Positions 11,049 through 21,831 of a stretch of 64,000 bases of DNA are shown one piece after another; position 1 is the first letter of the stretch; each line of letters starts with the position of its first letter. Source of the DNA: Breoghania sp. (GTDB lineage Bacteria > Pseudomonadota > Alphaproteobacteria > Rhizobiales > Stappiaceae); NCBI RefSeq assembly GCF_030066895.1, contig NZ_JASJAV010000002.1, positions 248,001 to 312,000 on the forward strand. Reading direction: 5' to 3'. A program made the position numbers and the translations under genes. The notes under the pieces were generated by a model that did not search any database, had not been told where the DNA came from, and saw nothing but the letters and a program-made list of their open reading frames with translations.

Positions 11049-12473
11049 CACGATTTTTTCTCGTCCTCTTGCGGCTTGCCGGTGAGATAGGCGGTGACGG
11101 AACGGTCGGCGTCCAGATAGGTCTTAGCCGCCGCCTTGACCTGATCGGCGGGTCACCTTGGAGATCCGCGCCGGCCATTCCTGCACGTCCTTGATGGTGC
11201 CGCCGGTGGTCAGCGTGCTTACGAAGATGCGCGCCAGCGTCGCCTGGCTGTCCTGGGCGTAGATCGCATCGGCCAGCACCTTGCGCTTGGCGCGGGCGAG
11301 TTCCTCGTCGGTGATGCCGTTTTCGGCGATATCGGCAACGATCTTGAGCGCGGCCTCACGCACCTCGTCGAGGCTCACCTCGTCACGCGGAACGCCGTAG
11401 ACGATGAAGTCGGTGGGCCCGAGCTGCGTGCTGGAATAGTAGCTGCCCGCTGCGGTGGCGACCTTGTCGTTCACCACAAGCTGGCGATAGAGCCGGCTGG
11501 TCGATCCGCCGCCCAGAATGTCGGCGAGCACGTCGATCGCCTCCGCCTCGCCGGGCTTCGCGGTGGCGTAGCTCGACACGATCCAGGCATCGCGCACGCT
11601 CGGTTGCTTGACCCGGGGATCGGCAAGCCGCACGAGCCGGTGGCCGGGAAGCGGCGGTTCTGCCGGGCGGATGCGCTTGGGCGGATCGGCACGGCGCTTG
11701 ACCTTGCCGTAGGTCTCTTCCGCCAGCTTTCTGACCCCGTCCTCCGTCACGTCGCCGGCGATCACCAGCACCGCGTTGTTGGGCGTGTAGAAGCGATCGT
11801 AGAAGTTCATCGCGTCCTGGGTCAACAGCTTCTCCATTTCTCTCCGCCAGCCGATGATGGGCACGGAATAGCCGCTGTTATTGGCGTAGAGGATGCTGTT
11901 CAGCGTCTCCGACAGACGCGACCCCGGATCGTTGTCGACGCGCATGGAGCGCTCTTCCAGGATAACCTTACGCTCCGGCGCCACCACGGCGTCGGTGAGC
12001 ACGAGGTTTTCCATCCGGTCCGCCTCGAACGACATCACCGTTTTCAGGTGCTGCTTGGCGACACGCTGGAAATAGGCGGTGTAGTCGGAGGAGGTGAAGG
12101 CGTTTTCCGAGCCGCCGAGTTCGGAAACCACGGCCGAGAATTCGCCTTCCGGGTGCTTCTTGGTGCCCTTGAACATCAGGTGTCCGAGGAAATGGGCGAT
12201 GCCGGACGTCTCCGGCCTCTCGTCGGCCGCACCCACCTTGTACCAGATCATCTGCGTGACGACCGGGGCTCGGTGATCCGGGATGACGACGACCTGAAGG
12301 CCGTTATCGAGGGTGAAGCTGGAAACGTCCGCGCCGATCTTCACGTCCGCAAAAGCGGCCTCGGGCGGCGGGGCTGCCGTTTCGGCGCGGCCCGGCAGAG
12401 GGGAAAGGAACAGGGTGAAGGCCAGGGCGGCGGCACATCTCGCCTCCATGAACCGGCGTTCGATAAATGACAC
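11048..12473 (-). pseudogene. M16-family zinc peptidase, catalytic-type subunit, C-terminal frameshift and altered active site
   Basis: Secreted pitrilysin-like metalloprotease. The GTG start at 12473 is supported by an AAGGAG ribosome site. A signal peptide follows (ALAFTLFLSPLPGRAE), then FTLDNGLQVVVIPDHRAPVV and the zinc motif region. The motif should be H-x-x-E-H, but codon 12183-12185 gives Gly, so it reads HFLGH and the catalytic glutamate is gone. The frame runs intact to near 11154, where an extra C in ACCCGCC shifts it. The proper frame ends with TGA at 11048-11050 (TAYLTGKPQEDEKKS). Both defects point to loss of function. Confidence 0.8.
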
Positions 12474-12686
12474 GAATTGAGGCTCCTTCGCTGGTCGCGT
12501 GTGCACTCTTGCGAAGGATATAGGAGCTTTGCGGGCGAGGGGGCGAATGAATTATCCGTAAGGATGCGTGGGTAAAGCCACGTAAAACGCCCGACATTGC
12601 GCCCGGTCGGGGACCGCGCGCATGTCTGATTTTCCGAAAAGGGCAAGCGATATCATGACGCTACGATATCGCGGGAGCCAATGCGC

Positions 12687-13400
12687 TTAGCGCGCCTTGT
12701 CGAGCCGGGGATTGTAATCGTCGATCCTGTCGATCGCCGGCTTGTCCTTGTCCTTCTTGATGCTCTCCACATCGGGAAGGGCCGCGGTCTTGGCCGGGGT
12801 CGAATAGGCGACCGGAGGTTCGATCAGATAGCGGCGCGTCGGCTTGCCGTCCTTGTCCAGGAGCTGAGCCGTGGCTTCCGGCTTCACCACCTTCTGACCC
12901 TTCATCTGATCGATGGTCAGACGATTCTTCGAGTGCTCCCACGAGCCGTCGTCACGCACCGAACCGGGGCCGTCGGGCAACTGGGTGTTGCTGCCGACCA
13001 TCGTTCCCTTCTTCCCCTCCTGAATGCCGAGGCGGTGATTGCCTGATTCGATGTTGATGTTGGCTTCCGCCTCGCGGCGATCGTTCACCTTCTGGATTTC
13101 GGCGAGCTCCGCATCCTTGTCGCGCGGCCAATTGGCCGGCGTGGCCAAGGCCGTCTCCGGATTGGGCAGATCCTTCTCGTCGCTCGGCATGGCGAGCGGC
13201 GCGCGCAGCTGATACTCGATCGGCTTTTCGTTGGGATCCACGGCACCGATCGACTTCATGAGTCCCTTGACCAGCGCCACATCCGGGGCATCGCCGTCGG
13301 AGCTGTACATGGCGCCACTGGACACACAGCCTGCAAGGCCGAGGCCCAGGGCTGCCACAATGACGAGGAGGGCGACCGAACGTGGTCGGATACTCGGCAC
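12687..13400 (-). CDS. Outer-membrane-type lipoprotein, DUF3035-like
   Basis: About 237 residues from a GTG start at 13400, chosen because GAGGA lies 9 bases upstream and it puts the lipobox in place: SVALLVIVAALGLGLAGC, cleavage before Cys by LspA. The mature part is hydrophilic and has AAPLAMP-like and NP-rich segments (YQLRAPLAMPSDEKDLPNPE) typical of DUF3035 family proteins. It follows lspA by 90 bases in the same orientation, a common Hyphomicrobiales arrangement. Intact; exact role unknown. Confidence 0.82.
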   Translation of the reverse strand: MPSIRPRSVALLVIVAALGLGLAGCVSSGAMYSSDGDAPDVALVKGLMKSIGAVDPNEKPIEYQLRAPLAMPSDEKDLPNPETALATPANWPRDKDAELAEIQKVNDRREAEANINIESGNHRLGIQEGKKGTMVGSNTQLPDGPGSVRDDGSWEHSKNRLTIDQMKGQKVVKPEATAQLLDKDGKPTRRYLIEPPVAYSTPAKTAALPDVESIKKDKDKPAIDRIDDYNPRLDKAR

Positions 13401-13490
13401 GGCTATTGTCCTCAGGTTTCCTGTTTGCCCGGTTGGCGTGGGTTTCGGAAAAGCTTTAGCTCTGCCCGTGCGGTTAGCTGGCAATCACGC

Positions 13491-13985
13491 CTATTTTGTG
13501 GCATCTCCGCCGCGATCCGTTGCCCAGTCATATACAAGGCCGAGCGCGCCCGCAACGATCCAGACGTCCGCAATATTGAACACATACCACGAAAACGATC
13601 CCACGTGGAAATGCACGAAATCAATGACGGCGCCGAAAACCAGCCGGTCGATGCCGTTGCCGATGGCGCCCGCCAGAATGAGCGCCAGCGACAGAGAGGT
13701 GATGAAACGCCGCGCCGCCGCCGCCCAAAGCCAGATCGCAATCGTCGCCAGCACGGCGAAACCGGCCAGCGCCCAGCGCTCCAACTCGCTGTATTGCTGG
13801 AACAATCCGTAGGAAATTCCCCGGTTCCAGACCAGCACAATGTCGAGAAAAGGCGTGAGCGCCACCGGGCCGCTCATGCCAAGGCCGTAGCCGAAAAGAA
13901 GCCAGAGCTTCAAGGCCTGATCGAGCGCAAGCCCGACCAGGGCAATGAGCGCGACGAGGCCGCTATGCCGTTCCCAAAGGGTCAT
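13491..13985 (-). CDS. lspA: Lipoprotein signal peptidase (signal peptidase II)
   Basis: Inner-membrane aspartic protease that removes signal peptides from prolipoproteins. 164 residues, normal length, four transmembrane helices. Catalytic Asp motifs are present: GAIGNGIDR and FNIADVWI. Start ATG 13985 (MTLWERHSGL) places it 19 bases after the ileS stop. The order ileS-lspA is a classic operon arrangement. Ends in TAG, showing TAG is a normal terminator here. Confidence 0.96.
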   Translation of the reverse strand: MTLWERHSGLVALIALVGLALDQALKLWLLFGYGLGMSGPVALTPFLDIVLVWNRGISYGLFQQYSELERWALAGFAVLATIAIWLWAAAARRFITSLSLALILAGAIGNGIDRLVFGAVIDFVHFHVGSFSWYVFNIADVWIVAGALGLVYDWATDRGGDATK

Positions 13986-14004
13986 CGCGCTCACCGGTTC
14001 CGTT

Positions 14005-16992
14005 TCAGGCCGTTTCGCCAAGCGCGTTGAGTTCGCGCATGGCCTTGGCATCGCGAAGGGTCAGGTCCGGATAGTCCGGATCGCTGCCGATTTCCGGCAG
14101 AACCTTCCACGAACGCGCACATTTGGTGCCTTCCGCCAGCCCGGACACGACGCCGACGCCCGGTACCTCATCGAGCTTGAAGGCATTTTCCGGCGCATCG
14201 CCCGCCACGGTCGTGAGCTGGCTGGTGATGCAGATATCCGCCATGTCGCGCCCTTCGAGCGAGGTAAGCAGCTCCGGATCGGCGATGTAGACGGTTGGAT
14301 GGGCTTCCAGCGAGGAGCCGATGCGCTTTTCCGCACGCTCGATTTCCAGCGCGCCCGTCACGACGCGGCGCACCGTGCGGATCTTTGACCAGCGCTCGGC
14401 AAGTTCCTCGTCGCGCCATTCCGCGGGGAAGGAGGGGAACTGGCGGCGATGCACCGAGCCCGCTTCCTCGCCGTGACGCGACCACCAGCTCTCTTCCATC
14501 GTGAAGGGCATGATGGGCGCAAGCCAGGTCACCACCGCATCGAACAGCCGCTCGATCACCCACAGCGCAGCCTTGCGCCGGGTGGACGAGATCGGGTCGC
14601 AGTAGAGCGCGTCCTTGCGGATGTCGAAATAGAAGGCCGACAGGTCCACGGTCATGAAGTTGAAGATCTGCGCGAACACCCGCTTGAAGTCAAAGGCGTC
14701 GTAGGTCTCGCGCACGACATCGTCGAGCTCGGCAAGCCGGTGCAGCATCAGCCGCTCCAGTTCCGGCATGTCCGAATAGGCCACGTCCTCGTCCTTGGCA
14801 TGGGCCAGCGAGCCCAGCATCCAGCGGATCGTGTTGCGCATCTTGCGATAGGCATCCGCATTGGTCTTCAGGATTTCCGGACCGATGCGCTGATCGTCGG
14901 TGTAGTCGGCCGAGGCCACCCACAGCCGCAGGATATCGGCGCCATACTGCTTGATGACGTCCTGCGGGAAGGTCTGGTTGCCGAGCGACTTCGACATCTT
15001 GCGCCCGTCCTCGGCCATCGTGAAGCCGTGGGTCAGGACGGCGTCGTAAGGCGCATGGCCGCGCGTGCCGCACGATTCCAGAAGCGAGGAATGGAACCAG
15101 CCGCGATGCTGATCGGAGCCTTCGAGGTAAAGGACGTAATCCTCGCCGCCGTCGCGCGCCCGCTTGGGGTTGAGGTCCGGGCGCTTTTCCAGGCAGAACG
15201 CATGGGTGGAGCCTGAGTCGAACCAAACGTCAAGAATGTCGGTGACCTGCGTCCAGGCGTCCATGTCATTGACGAGACCGCCCAGCAGCCGCTCCTTGGC
15301 GCCTTCCTTGTACCAGGCATCCGCCCCTTCGGCCCGGAAGGCGTCGGAGATGCGGGCGCTGAGTTCGTCGGACCTGTCGAAATCGGCTCCCGGTGCAAGA
15401 CGACCGTCCTCGTGACGGAAGACGGTGATCGGCACGCCCCAGGCGCGCTGGCGCGACAGAACCCAGTCCGGCCGGTTCTCGATCATGCCGTGGAGACGGT
15501 GCTGACCGGAAAGCGGAACGAAGCGCGTCTCGCCGATTGCCTTCAGTGTATGGCCGCGCAGGGTGGAGCCGTCGGAAAGCTCCTTGTCCATATAGACGAA
15601 CCACTGCGGCGTGTTGCGGAAGATGACCGGCTTCTTGGAACGCCAGGAATGCGGATACTGGTGCTTCAGCCGGCCACACGCAAACAGCGCGTCCGCAGCG
15701 ATCAGCGCTGCGATGACCCGCTTGTTGGCGTCGCCCGTGGCGCCCTTGGCTGTGATGACCTGGGCCGGTCCGCCTTCCGCATCCGGACCGAAGCCCGGCG
15801 CGTCCTCGGTGTAGTAACCGGCGCCGTCCACCGTGAAGGGGATCTCCGACGAGATGCCGCGCGCCTCGATCTCCACGTGCTTTTCCATCCAGATCTCGAA
15901 GTCGTCCGCGCCGTGGCCGGGGGCCGTATGCACGAAGCCCGTGCCCGCATCGTCGGTGACGTGATCGCCGTCGAGAAGCGGAACGTCGAAATCGTAGCCG
16001 AGATCGGCCAGCGGATGGGCGAGCGTCAGCGCCGCGAGTTCGTTGGCCGTGACGTCGCGTTTGCGCTCCATGGTCAGTTCCGCCTTGGTGGCGCATTCGC
16101 CCGCCAGCGTATCGGCGAAGATCAGCTTTTCGCCCGCCTGAGGTTCGAAGTCGTTCTCCGCGTCCGTGACCTCGTAGAGGCCGTAGGAGATACGCGAGGA
16201 GAAACAGACGGCGCGGTTGCCCGGGATCGTCCAGGGCGTCGTCGTCCAGATGACGACATAGGTGTCCAGCAACTCCTCCGTCGCCGCCTCGTCGGTGCCA
16301 CCGGCTTTCGTGATCGGGAACTTCACCCAGATCGTATCGGACTCGTGGTCGTGATACTCGATCTCGGCTTCCGCCAGCGCGGTCTTTTCCACCACCGACC
16401 ACATGATCGGCCTCGATCCGCGATAGAGCTGGCCGGAGCGGGCGAACTTCATCAGTTCCTCGGCGATGATCGCTTCCGATTCAAAGTGCATTGTCAGGTA
16501 GGGATGGGTCCAGTCGCCCTCGATGCCGAGCCGCTGGAACTCCTCGCCCTGCACGCCGATCCAGTGCTTGGCATAGGCGCGGCATTCCTGACGGAAGGCG
16601 ATCATGGCGGCAGGATCGGAAAGGTCCGGCTTCTGCTTGCCCTTGGAGCGGTAGTTCTCTTCCTCGATCTTCCACTCGATCGGCAGGCCGTGGCAGTCCC
16701 AGCCGGGCACGTAGTTGCTGTCCCAGTCCATCATCTGCATGGAGCGGGTGATGATGTCCTTCAGCGTCTTGTTGAGCGCGTGGCCGATATGGATGTTGCC
16801 GTTGGCATAGGGAGGGCCGTCGTGAAGGATGAATTTCCGCCGCCCCTGTCCGTCTTCGCGAAGACGCTTGTAGAGGTCCATCTCCTTCCAGCGCTTGAGG
16901 ATCTCGGGCTCCTTCTTGGGGAGCCCGGCGCGCATGAGATAGTCGGTTTTCGGCAGGAAGAGTGTTTTCGAATAGTCGCGAGTTTCGGTCAT
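14005..16992 (-). CDS. ileS: Isoleucyl-tRNA synthetase
   Basis: Class I aminoacyl-tRNA synthetase, 995 residues, intact. The HIGH motif is in [20 protein letters not shown] near residue 60, and the KMSKS motif is in [11 protein letters not shown]. The CP1 editing domain contains [10 protein letters not shown]. The anticodon-binding region includes [21 protein letters not shown] 3-kb gene without one lesion is a useful control against a uniform sequencing-error explanation for the broken neighbours. Upstream of lspA in one operon. Confidence 0.98.
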   Translation of the reverse strand: MTETRDYSKTLFLPKTDYLMRAGLPKKEPEILKRWKEMDLYKRLREDGQGRRKFILHDGPPYANGNIHIGHALNKTLKDIITRSMQMMDWDSNYVPGWDCHGLPIEWKIEEENYRSKGKQKPDLSDPAAMIAFRQECRAYAKHWIGVQGEEFQRLGIEGDWTHPYLTMHFESEAIIAEELMKFARSGQLYRGSRPIMWSVVEKTALAEAEIEYHDHESDTIWVKFPITKAGGTDEAATEELLDTYVVIWTTTPWTIPGNRAVCFSSRISYGLYEVTDAENDFEPQAGEKLIFADTLAGECATKAELTMERKRDVTANELAALTLAHPLADLGYDFDVPLLDGDHVTDDAGTGFVHTAPGHGADDFEIWMEKHVEIEARGISSEIPFTVDGAGYYTEDAPGFGPDAEGGPAQVITAKGATGDANKRVIAALIAADALFACGRLKHQYPHSWRSKKPVIFRNTPQWFVYMDKELSDGSTLRGHTLKAIGETRFVPLSGQHRLHGMIENRPDWVLSRQRAWGVPITVFRHEDGRLAPGADFDRSDELSARISDAFRAEGADAWYKEGAKERLLGGLVNDMDAWTQVTDILDVWFDSGSTHAFCLEKRPDLNPKRARDGGEDYVLYLEGSDQHRGWFHSSLLESCGTRGHAPYDAVLTHGFTMAEDGRKMSKSLGNQTFPQDVIKQYGADILRLWVASADYTDDQRIGPEILKTNADAYRKMRNTIRWMLGSLAHAKDEDVAYSDMPELERLMLHRLAELDDVVRETYDAFDFKRVFAQIFNFMTVDLSAFYFDIRKDALYCDPISSTRRKAALWVIERLFDAVVTWLAPIMPFTMEESWWSRHGEEAGSVHRRQFPSFPAEWRDEELAERWSKIRTVRRVVTGALEIERAEKRIGSSLEAHPTVYIADPELLTSLEGRDMADICITSQLTTVAGDAPENAFKLDEVPGVGVVSGLAEGTKCARSWKVLPEIGSDPDYPDLTLRDAKAMRELNALGETA

Positions 16993-17295
16993 CGATCGGG
17001 TCTGCTGGTCTTAAAGCCGGAGCGCGGTGGGCGGCGCAAATACGCTGGGCCCTGCGTTGGCACGAACGCGAAAGGAATAGGTGGAGCGGCCGGCAGTCAT
17101 GCAGGCACTTTCATCCCGGTCCCTCGGGTTGAGCGGTTTTCCGCTTCAGCCGAAGGCCGGGCCGGTAATTCGTATGCAGAGCAGCGGCACGATGCGCTGT
17201 GTCGACGGCTTTGAACCAAACATGGCCCGGGGTATTACCAGCAGATGCCCCCGGAATAAAGAGGCTTGCGCGCGAAGATCGGGCCCGACGGTCCC
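16993..17295. other. Intergenic, promoter region of ileS; no gene seen
   Basis: About 300 bases upstream of ileS and downstream of the broken DMT transporter. No T-box, hairpin or convincing coding frame was recognised. Confidence 0.5.
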
Positions 17296-17767
17296 TTAGT
17301 GCGACGAAAAAAGCCGATCGCCGAACATGAAAACGGCCAGCCCGACGAGCATGACTGCGAGGCCCGCAAATTTCCACCATTCGGCCGGTCGCATCGGCAT
17401 CTGAACCAGCCCGAAGCTGTCGATCAGCAAGCCCCCGGCGAGCTGGCCGAGAATTGAAGAGGAACATCATGTTCGCGATGCTCAGCTTGGGCGCGAGGAA
17501 GATCGATGTGAACAGAAAATCGGCGCCCAGCACACCGCCGAGCCAACGCCACCACGGCTGCTGACCGAGATGGGAAAGGGCGATCGGCCAGTTGGCGGTC
17601 GCAAAACAGACCGCGCCGAGAAGGATCGTTCCGACCACGAACGAGATGAAGGCGGTGAAGATCGGCTGTCCGCCGATACCAAAGGCAAGTCAGCTGTTGA
17701 CCCCCGATTGAAACGCCGGACCCATTCCGGCAACAAGCGCGATCAGGGGATAGAGCAGAGCATTCAT
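17296..17767 (-). pseudogene. DMT-superfamily (YdcZ/DUF606-type) transporter, disrupted
   Basis: Small membrane protein of about 150 residues with five likely helices. Readable pieces: LYPLIALVAGMGPAFQSGVN, FTAFISFVVGTILLGAVCFA, WWRWLGGVLGADFLFTSIFL, GGLLIDSFGLVQMPMRPAEW, AVMLVGLAVFMFGDRLFSS. An in-frame TGA at 17690-17692 sits where relatives often have Arg (VN-A/S-R-L), consistent with CGA to TGA. A frameshift follows near 17455. Substrate unknown. Confidence 0.75.
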
Positions 17768-18166
17768 GAATTTCTTTCCAGGCGATTGAGTGTCTGCGGG
17801 ACCTTGTCCTCCCGTAGGCCGCAGAGTGTCGAAGTGGGGACGATGATGAGTTGCCGCCGCAATGCTCCCTCATGCGGCAGACGGTTCGCTTTTCCGGTGC
17901 GTGCTGGCCGGGCGAGACCAGCTTCGCTGGAAAGGCAGTCGTTCAAGCGACGATATTGCTTGCTTTGCGCAGCCGAGGTCGGGAACCTGCGCGTGTAAGG
18001 TGGGGGTGCTCGTAGGGCATCAAGGCCGGGATGTATAGCTTCTCCGGGGAAGCTTGGTAAGGCGCTTGTTCGCGGCCGTCGTGCTATGGCTTGCTGAAAC
18101 GGCACAATCTCGCCGATAGGTTGGGGCGCCTCAGGTGCGGCAAGCAGGGACGAGACGGGAGACGCG
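17768..18166. other. Intergenic, no gene seen
   Basis: About 400 bases between divergent pseudogenes. No recognisable protein, RNA or strong hairpin; presumably holds promoters for both sides. Confidence 0.5.
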
Positions 18167-19389
18167 ATGAACCGGGTATGGGGCGCACTGCGCGAGGGCA
18201 CATGGGTGCGTGCGGGTCTTGTCCGCTTCGCGGCCGTCCTGGCCTTCGTGGGAAGCGTCGGGGTCTTTGCCGCGATGATCCTCGTTCCCAACGCCTATCA
18301 AAGTCCCTCCGGTAAGACGCTGCTGATCTATTTCCTGAGTTTCTGGTCGGCGGCCCGCGAGGCCGTGGCGGGCATGCCTGCGGCTCCCTACGATACTGTC
18401 GCCTTCCAGGCCTACCAGATCGCCGTCACGGGCGATCTGGAGATGTTCTCCTCCTTCCTCTACCCGCCGACCTGGCTTCTCGTGCTGGTGCCCGTCGGGA
18501 CGATGGCCTTCGTGCCCGCTTTTATCCTCTTCTCTCTCGTCGGGCTCGGGCTGTTCGCCTTTGCCATGCGGGCGGTTTCGGGGGCATGGCGTATCGCGCT
18601 GCCGCTGCTCGCCGCGCCGATGGTGCTGAACACGGTGCTTCACGGATAAAACGTGCTTATCTCCGCGACCCTGTTCGCCTTCGCAATGGTGGCGATGGAG
18701 CATACAGTTTCTTTCTCGCGGGGATCGTCATCGGCCTTCTGACCTACAAGCCGCAGCTCGGCGTTCTGATTCCCGTCGCTCTTCTTGTCGCCGGCTATTG
18801 GCGCACGATCTTCGGCGCGGCGGTCTCAACCCTGCTCTTCGCGCTGGCAAGCTGGCTTGCGTTCGGGTCCGAACCTTGGCTGGTCTTCATTGCCCAGGCC
18901 TATGTCGGCGGCGAGATCCTCGAAAACGGCTGGGTGGATTGGGAGAAGATGGTGTCCGTCTACGTCGCCGCGCGGGTTCTAGGCCTGTCGAGCAATTCCG
19001 CCTGGATTTGCCAGGGGGCAGCGGCGCTAATTGCTCTGGGCGCGGTGGTCGCGACCTGGTGGAGGGCCGGGGATTTCACTGCCTGCGTCTGAGTTCTCAT
19101 CGTCGCAAGCGTGCTGGTGACGCCCTTCGCGCTGACCTACGACCTGACGGTGCTGCTTGTCCCGGTCGCTTTCCTTATTCGGGACGGTCTTCGCAACGGC
19201 TTCCGCTCATGGGAGGTGTCGTGGCTCGCGCTTCTCATCGCGGTTGGCGCGGTGACGGGCGGTATCGGCCTTCATTTGGAAATTCCGGTGGCGCCGCTTC
19301 TGGTCGCGATCATGCTCGCTCTGGGTCTGCGCCGTGCGTTCGGCGCTGCACCTCAGTCCGCGGTGCCGTCCGTACGCGGAATGTCATAG
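18167..19389 (+). pseudogene. DUF2029 / GT87-type polytopic membrane protein, disrupted
   Basis: Family of multi-helix membrane mannosyltransferase-like proteins. Homology: FLSFWSAAREAVAGMPAAPY near the N-terminus (an acidic-site region in GT87), FLYPPTWLLVLVPVG, then after the lesions LAGIVIGLLTYKPQLGVLIP and VLVTPFALTYDLTVLLVPVA. Lesions: TAA at 18647-18649 (relatives read HGQN here, so CAA to TAA is plausible), a frameshift near 18690, and TGA at 19090-19092. The 3' end overlaps the convergent ribF gene by 37 bases. Confidence 0.8.
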
Positions 19390-20423
19390 AGCGGCGACAG
19401 CGGCCGGAGCGAGGCGAGGGCCGCGCGTGCCTTTTCGCTGTCGCGATCCATCTGCGCGATCAGCGCATCCAGACTGTCGAACTTCTCCTCGCCGCGCAGA
19501 TAGCTGGCAAAGGAGACGGTCAGCGTCTTGCCATAGAGGTTGCCGGAGAAGTCGAAGACGTGCACTTCGAGAAGCGGGGCGCCGTTATCGAAGGTCGGCC
19601 GCTTGCCGAAATTCGCCACCCCGTCATGCAGCACCCCGTCGATGACGACGCGCACCGCGTAGATGCCGTAAGCCAGCGTGCAATCGGCATCCAGCGCGAT
19701 ATTGGCCGTGGGATAGCCAAGCTCGCGCCCGAGCTTGTCGCCGTCGCGCACCGTGCCCTCGGTAAACCAGCGATAGCCAAGGAGCGCATTGGCGAGTACG
19801 ATTTCCCCTTGCGAAAGCGCATCGCGGATGCGGCTTGAGGAGATCGTCTCCCCGCCCTCGTCATGGATACGATCGACGATGGAGACGCCGAAGCCGTGCT
19901 CTTCCCCCGATTGCCGGAGGTAATCCGGGGTTCCGGCGCGCGCGCGGCCGAAATGGAAGTCATAGCCGGTGACCGCGTGAACGATCCCGAGCCGTTCCAC
20001 CAGAATGTGGGTGACGAATTCGGACGCCTCGTGCAGCGCAAAGGATGCGTCGAAGGGCAGCACCAGCATTCCGTCCAGGCCGAAGGCTTCGACGATTTCG
20101 GCCTTGGCATGGGGCGGGGTGAGTCGGAAAAGAGGATTTTGCGGCGTGAAGACGGACCGCGGATGCGGTTCGAACGTCATCACGTAGCCCGGCACGCCCA
20201 GGCGATCGGCCTCCTCGCGCACCTTGTCCAGAACCGACTGATGGCCGCGATGAACGCCGTCAAAATTCCCGATACCGACGACCCCGCCTTTCAAGGCGTC
20301 AGGAAAGGCATCAAGGGAATAGGCGGTGTGAAAGGCTTTCGGCGCCGGCGCGAAGGACTGCGGCATTCGGACGAACCCCGATGGGTGTGGTGAGGTTGCG
20401 GACCGTGACGACTTCGCCGTCAA
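19353..20423 (-). CDS. ribF: Bifunctional riboflavin kinase / FAD synthetase
   Basis: Makes FMN and FAD from riboflavin. The N-terminal nucleotidyltransferase domain has GIGNFDGVHRGHQSVLDKV and SSSRIRDALSQGEI. The C-terminal riboflavin kinase domain has GRELGYPTANIAL and GVANFGKRPTF. Intact. The first ATG is at 20423; a start at 20366 (MPQSFAPAPKAFH) is closer to the usual family N-terminus. Convergent with the DUF2029 pseudogene. Confidence 0.96.
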   Translation of the reverse strand: MTAKSSRSATSPHPSGFVRMPQSFAPAPKAFHTAYSLDAFPDALKGGVVGIGNFDGVHRGHQSVLDKVREEADRLGVPGYVMTFEPHPRSVFTPQNPLFRLTPPHAKAEIVEAFGLDGMLVLPFDASFALHEASEFVTHILVERLGIVHAVTGYDFHFGRARAGTPDYLRQSGEEHGFGVSIVDRIHDEGGETISSSRIRDALSQGEIVLANALLGYRWFTEGTVRDGDKLGRELGYPTANIALDADCTLAYGIYAVRVVIDGVLHDGVANFGKRPTFDNGAPLLEVHVFDFSGNLYGKTLTVSFASYLRGEEKFDSLDALIAQMDRDSEKARAALASLRPLSPLYDIPRTDGTAD

Positions 20424-20499
20424 AGGTCAAGCGCGGAAACGTGCCGCACCGAGGTCGCGGCCGGTCGCGTACTTGAGTGTCGGAGGGATAGGCTGCGCC

Positions 20500-20952
20500 C
20501 TAGTCGACCCCGCCGGGATCGCCGCGCCCGGGCACTTTCACCACGGCCTCGCCTTCTAGCACCACCGTATCGCCGACCTTGGCCTCGCAGGTCAGGCGTG
20601 CCTTTCTGCCGCGCTCCGTCAGTTCGGCAACGGTCACGGTGACGTCCAGCACGTCGCCAATCCGCACTGGCGCCTTGAAGTTCAGCGTCTGCGACAGATA
20701 GATCGCGCCGGGGCCGGGCAGGTGGGTGCCGAGCACGGCGGAAATCAGGCTCGCGGTATAGAGACCGTGGGCGATGCGGGTGCGGAACGGCGTCCGTGCG
20801 GCGAAATGCTCCGACAGATGAATCGGATTGCGTTCGCCCGATACCTCTGCAAATCCGATGACGTCATCGCTGTTGACGGTCTTGGTCAGCGTCTCGCTCA
20901 TTCCGACGTTCAAGTCTTCGAAATAGAGCGTACGCAGAGGCGGTAGGGACAT
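20500..20952 (-). CDS. MaoC-family hydratase/dehydratase
   Basis: Single hot-dog domain, 150 residues, related to (R)-specific enoyl-CoA hydratases. The signature region reads FAEVSGERNPIHLSEHFA. Relatives usually have SGDxNPxH with a catalytic Asp, and here the position is Glu, so activity may differ. Also present are RIAHGLYTASLISAVLGTHL and LNFKAPVRIGD. The start ATG at 20952 gives MSLPPLRTLYFED. Intact, ends in TAG. In line with ribF, 76 bases upstream of it. Confidence 0.88.
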   Translation of the reverse strand: MSLPPLRTLYFEDLNVGMSETLTKTVNSDDVIGFAEVSGERNPIHLSEHFAARTPFRTRIAHGLYTASLISAVLGTHLPGPGAIYLSQTLNFKAPVRIGDVLDVTVTVAELTERGRKARLTCEAKVGDTVVLEGEAVVKVPGRGDPGGVD

Positions 20953-21207
20953 TGCCAAGTTCCGGAAAATGTAGAGACGGGATATGCAGGTTAGAAACGT
21001 TGAAGGCGGCGCTCAATTCGGCTTTGGGAGCATACACTGAAGTCGCGAACGTGGATTGGCGGATTTTAACTCTCTTTTCAGTCCCCTCTGCTTATTGTAG
21101 CGCCATGCGTGGGGAGCCGGGGTACCGGCAGCTCTCTTTCCTGGATTGTCACAACGCTGTTCGGCCGCCATGGCCATGGCTGTTCAGGTGAGTGTATGGA
21201 GTAGAAT

Positions 21208-21596
21208 ATGGCCCTTAATTTTTCGATGCCGGTTCTTATTGTTGATGATTACAAGACGATGATCCGCATCATTCGCAACCTGCTGAAACAACTGGGTTTC
21301 AGTGACATCGACGATGCTGCGGATGGCACCGAGGCGCTGGAGAAGATGAAGCAGCGCAAATCAAATACGGTCTCGTGATCTCCGGCTGGAACATGGAACC
21401 GATGACCGGATCCTAGCTGCTGAAGCAGGTCCGTTCCGATTTGGGGCTTTGCAAGACGCCCTTCATCATGGTCACGGCGGAATCCAAGACCGAGAACGTC
21501 ATCGCCGCCAAGAAGGCCGGCGTGAACAACTACATCGTGAAGCCGTTGAATGCGCAGACGTTGAAGGGCAAGATCGACGCTGTCTTCAACGACTAG
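21208..21596 (+). pseudogene. cheY: CheY-type chemotaxis response regulator, disrupted
   Basis: Receiver-domain protein MALNFSMPVLIVDDYKTMIR... with the acidic pair DD intact, clearly related to alphaproteobacterial CheY1. Three defects: a frameshift near 21360 in CGCAAATCAAATACGG; the phospho-acceptor Asp of the S-D-W-N-M motif replaced by Gly (codon 21384-21386); and an in-frame TAG at 21414-21416 where relatives have Glu (MTGYELLKQVR). The rest (FIMVTAESKTENVIAAKKAG, NNYIVKPLNAQTLKGKID) is well conserved and ends at the normal TAG. Next to cheZ-like gene. Confidence 0.85.
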
Positions 21597-21695
21597 CGAT
21601 TGCGATCGGCAGACGGGCACGCGCGAGCGGTCGCATGACATGTGACAAGCGCCGCCGCCCGCCACACCAAAAGAAAGTGAACCGGATCAGGCGGC

Positions 21696-21716
21696 CCCGA
21701 CTTGAGGCAAGTCGGG
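21696..21716. terminator. Hairpin between cheY and cheZ
   Basis: Perfect 9-bp stem CCCGACTTG-agg-CAAGTCGGG about 100 bases after cheY. No T-run follows, so it may be a pausing or RNA-stability element rather than a strong terminator. Confidence 0.5.
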
Positions 21717-21831
21717 CTTGATCGGGTATTCGCCGCCGCCGGCACACGAAAGTGAGCTTGATGGGAGGAGAAAAAAGAGATCGCGCGGGACCACAAGAGG
21801 GTCGACATGCGCGATAGACAGGGAAAGTACC

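Noticed and set aside
15412..17214. 600-codon plus-strand frame
   Set aside because: Entirely antisense to ileS apart from its last 200 or so bases, typical GC-rich shadow frame with no recognisable domain.
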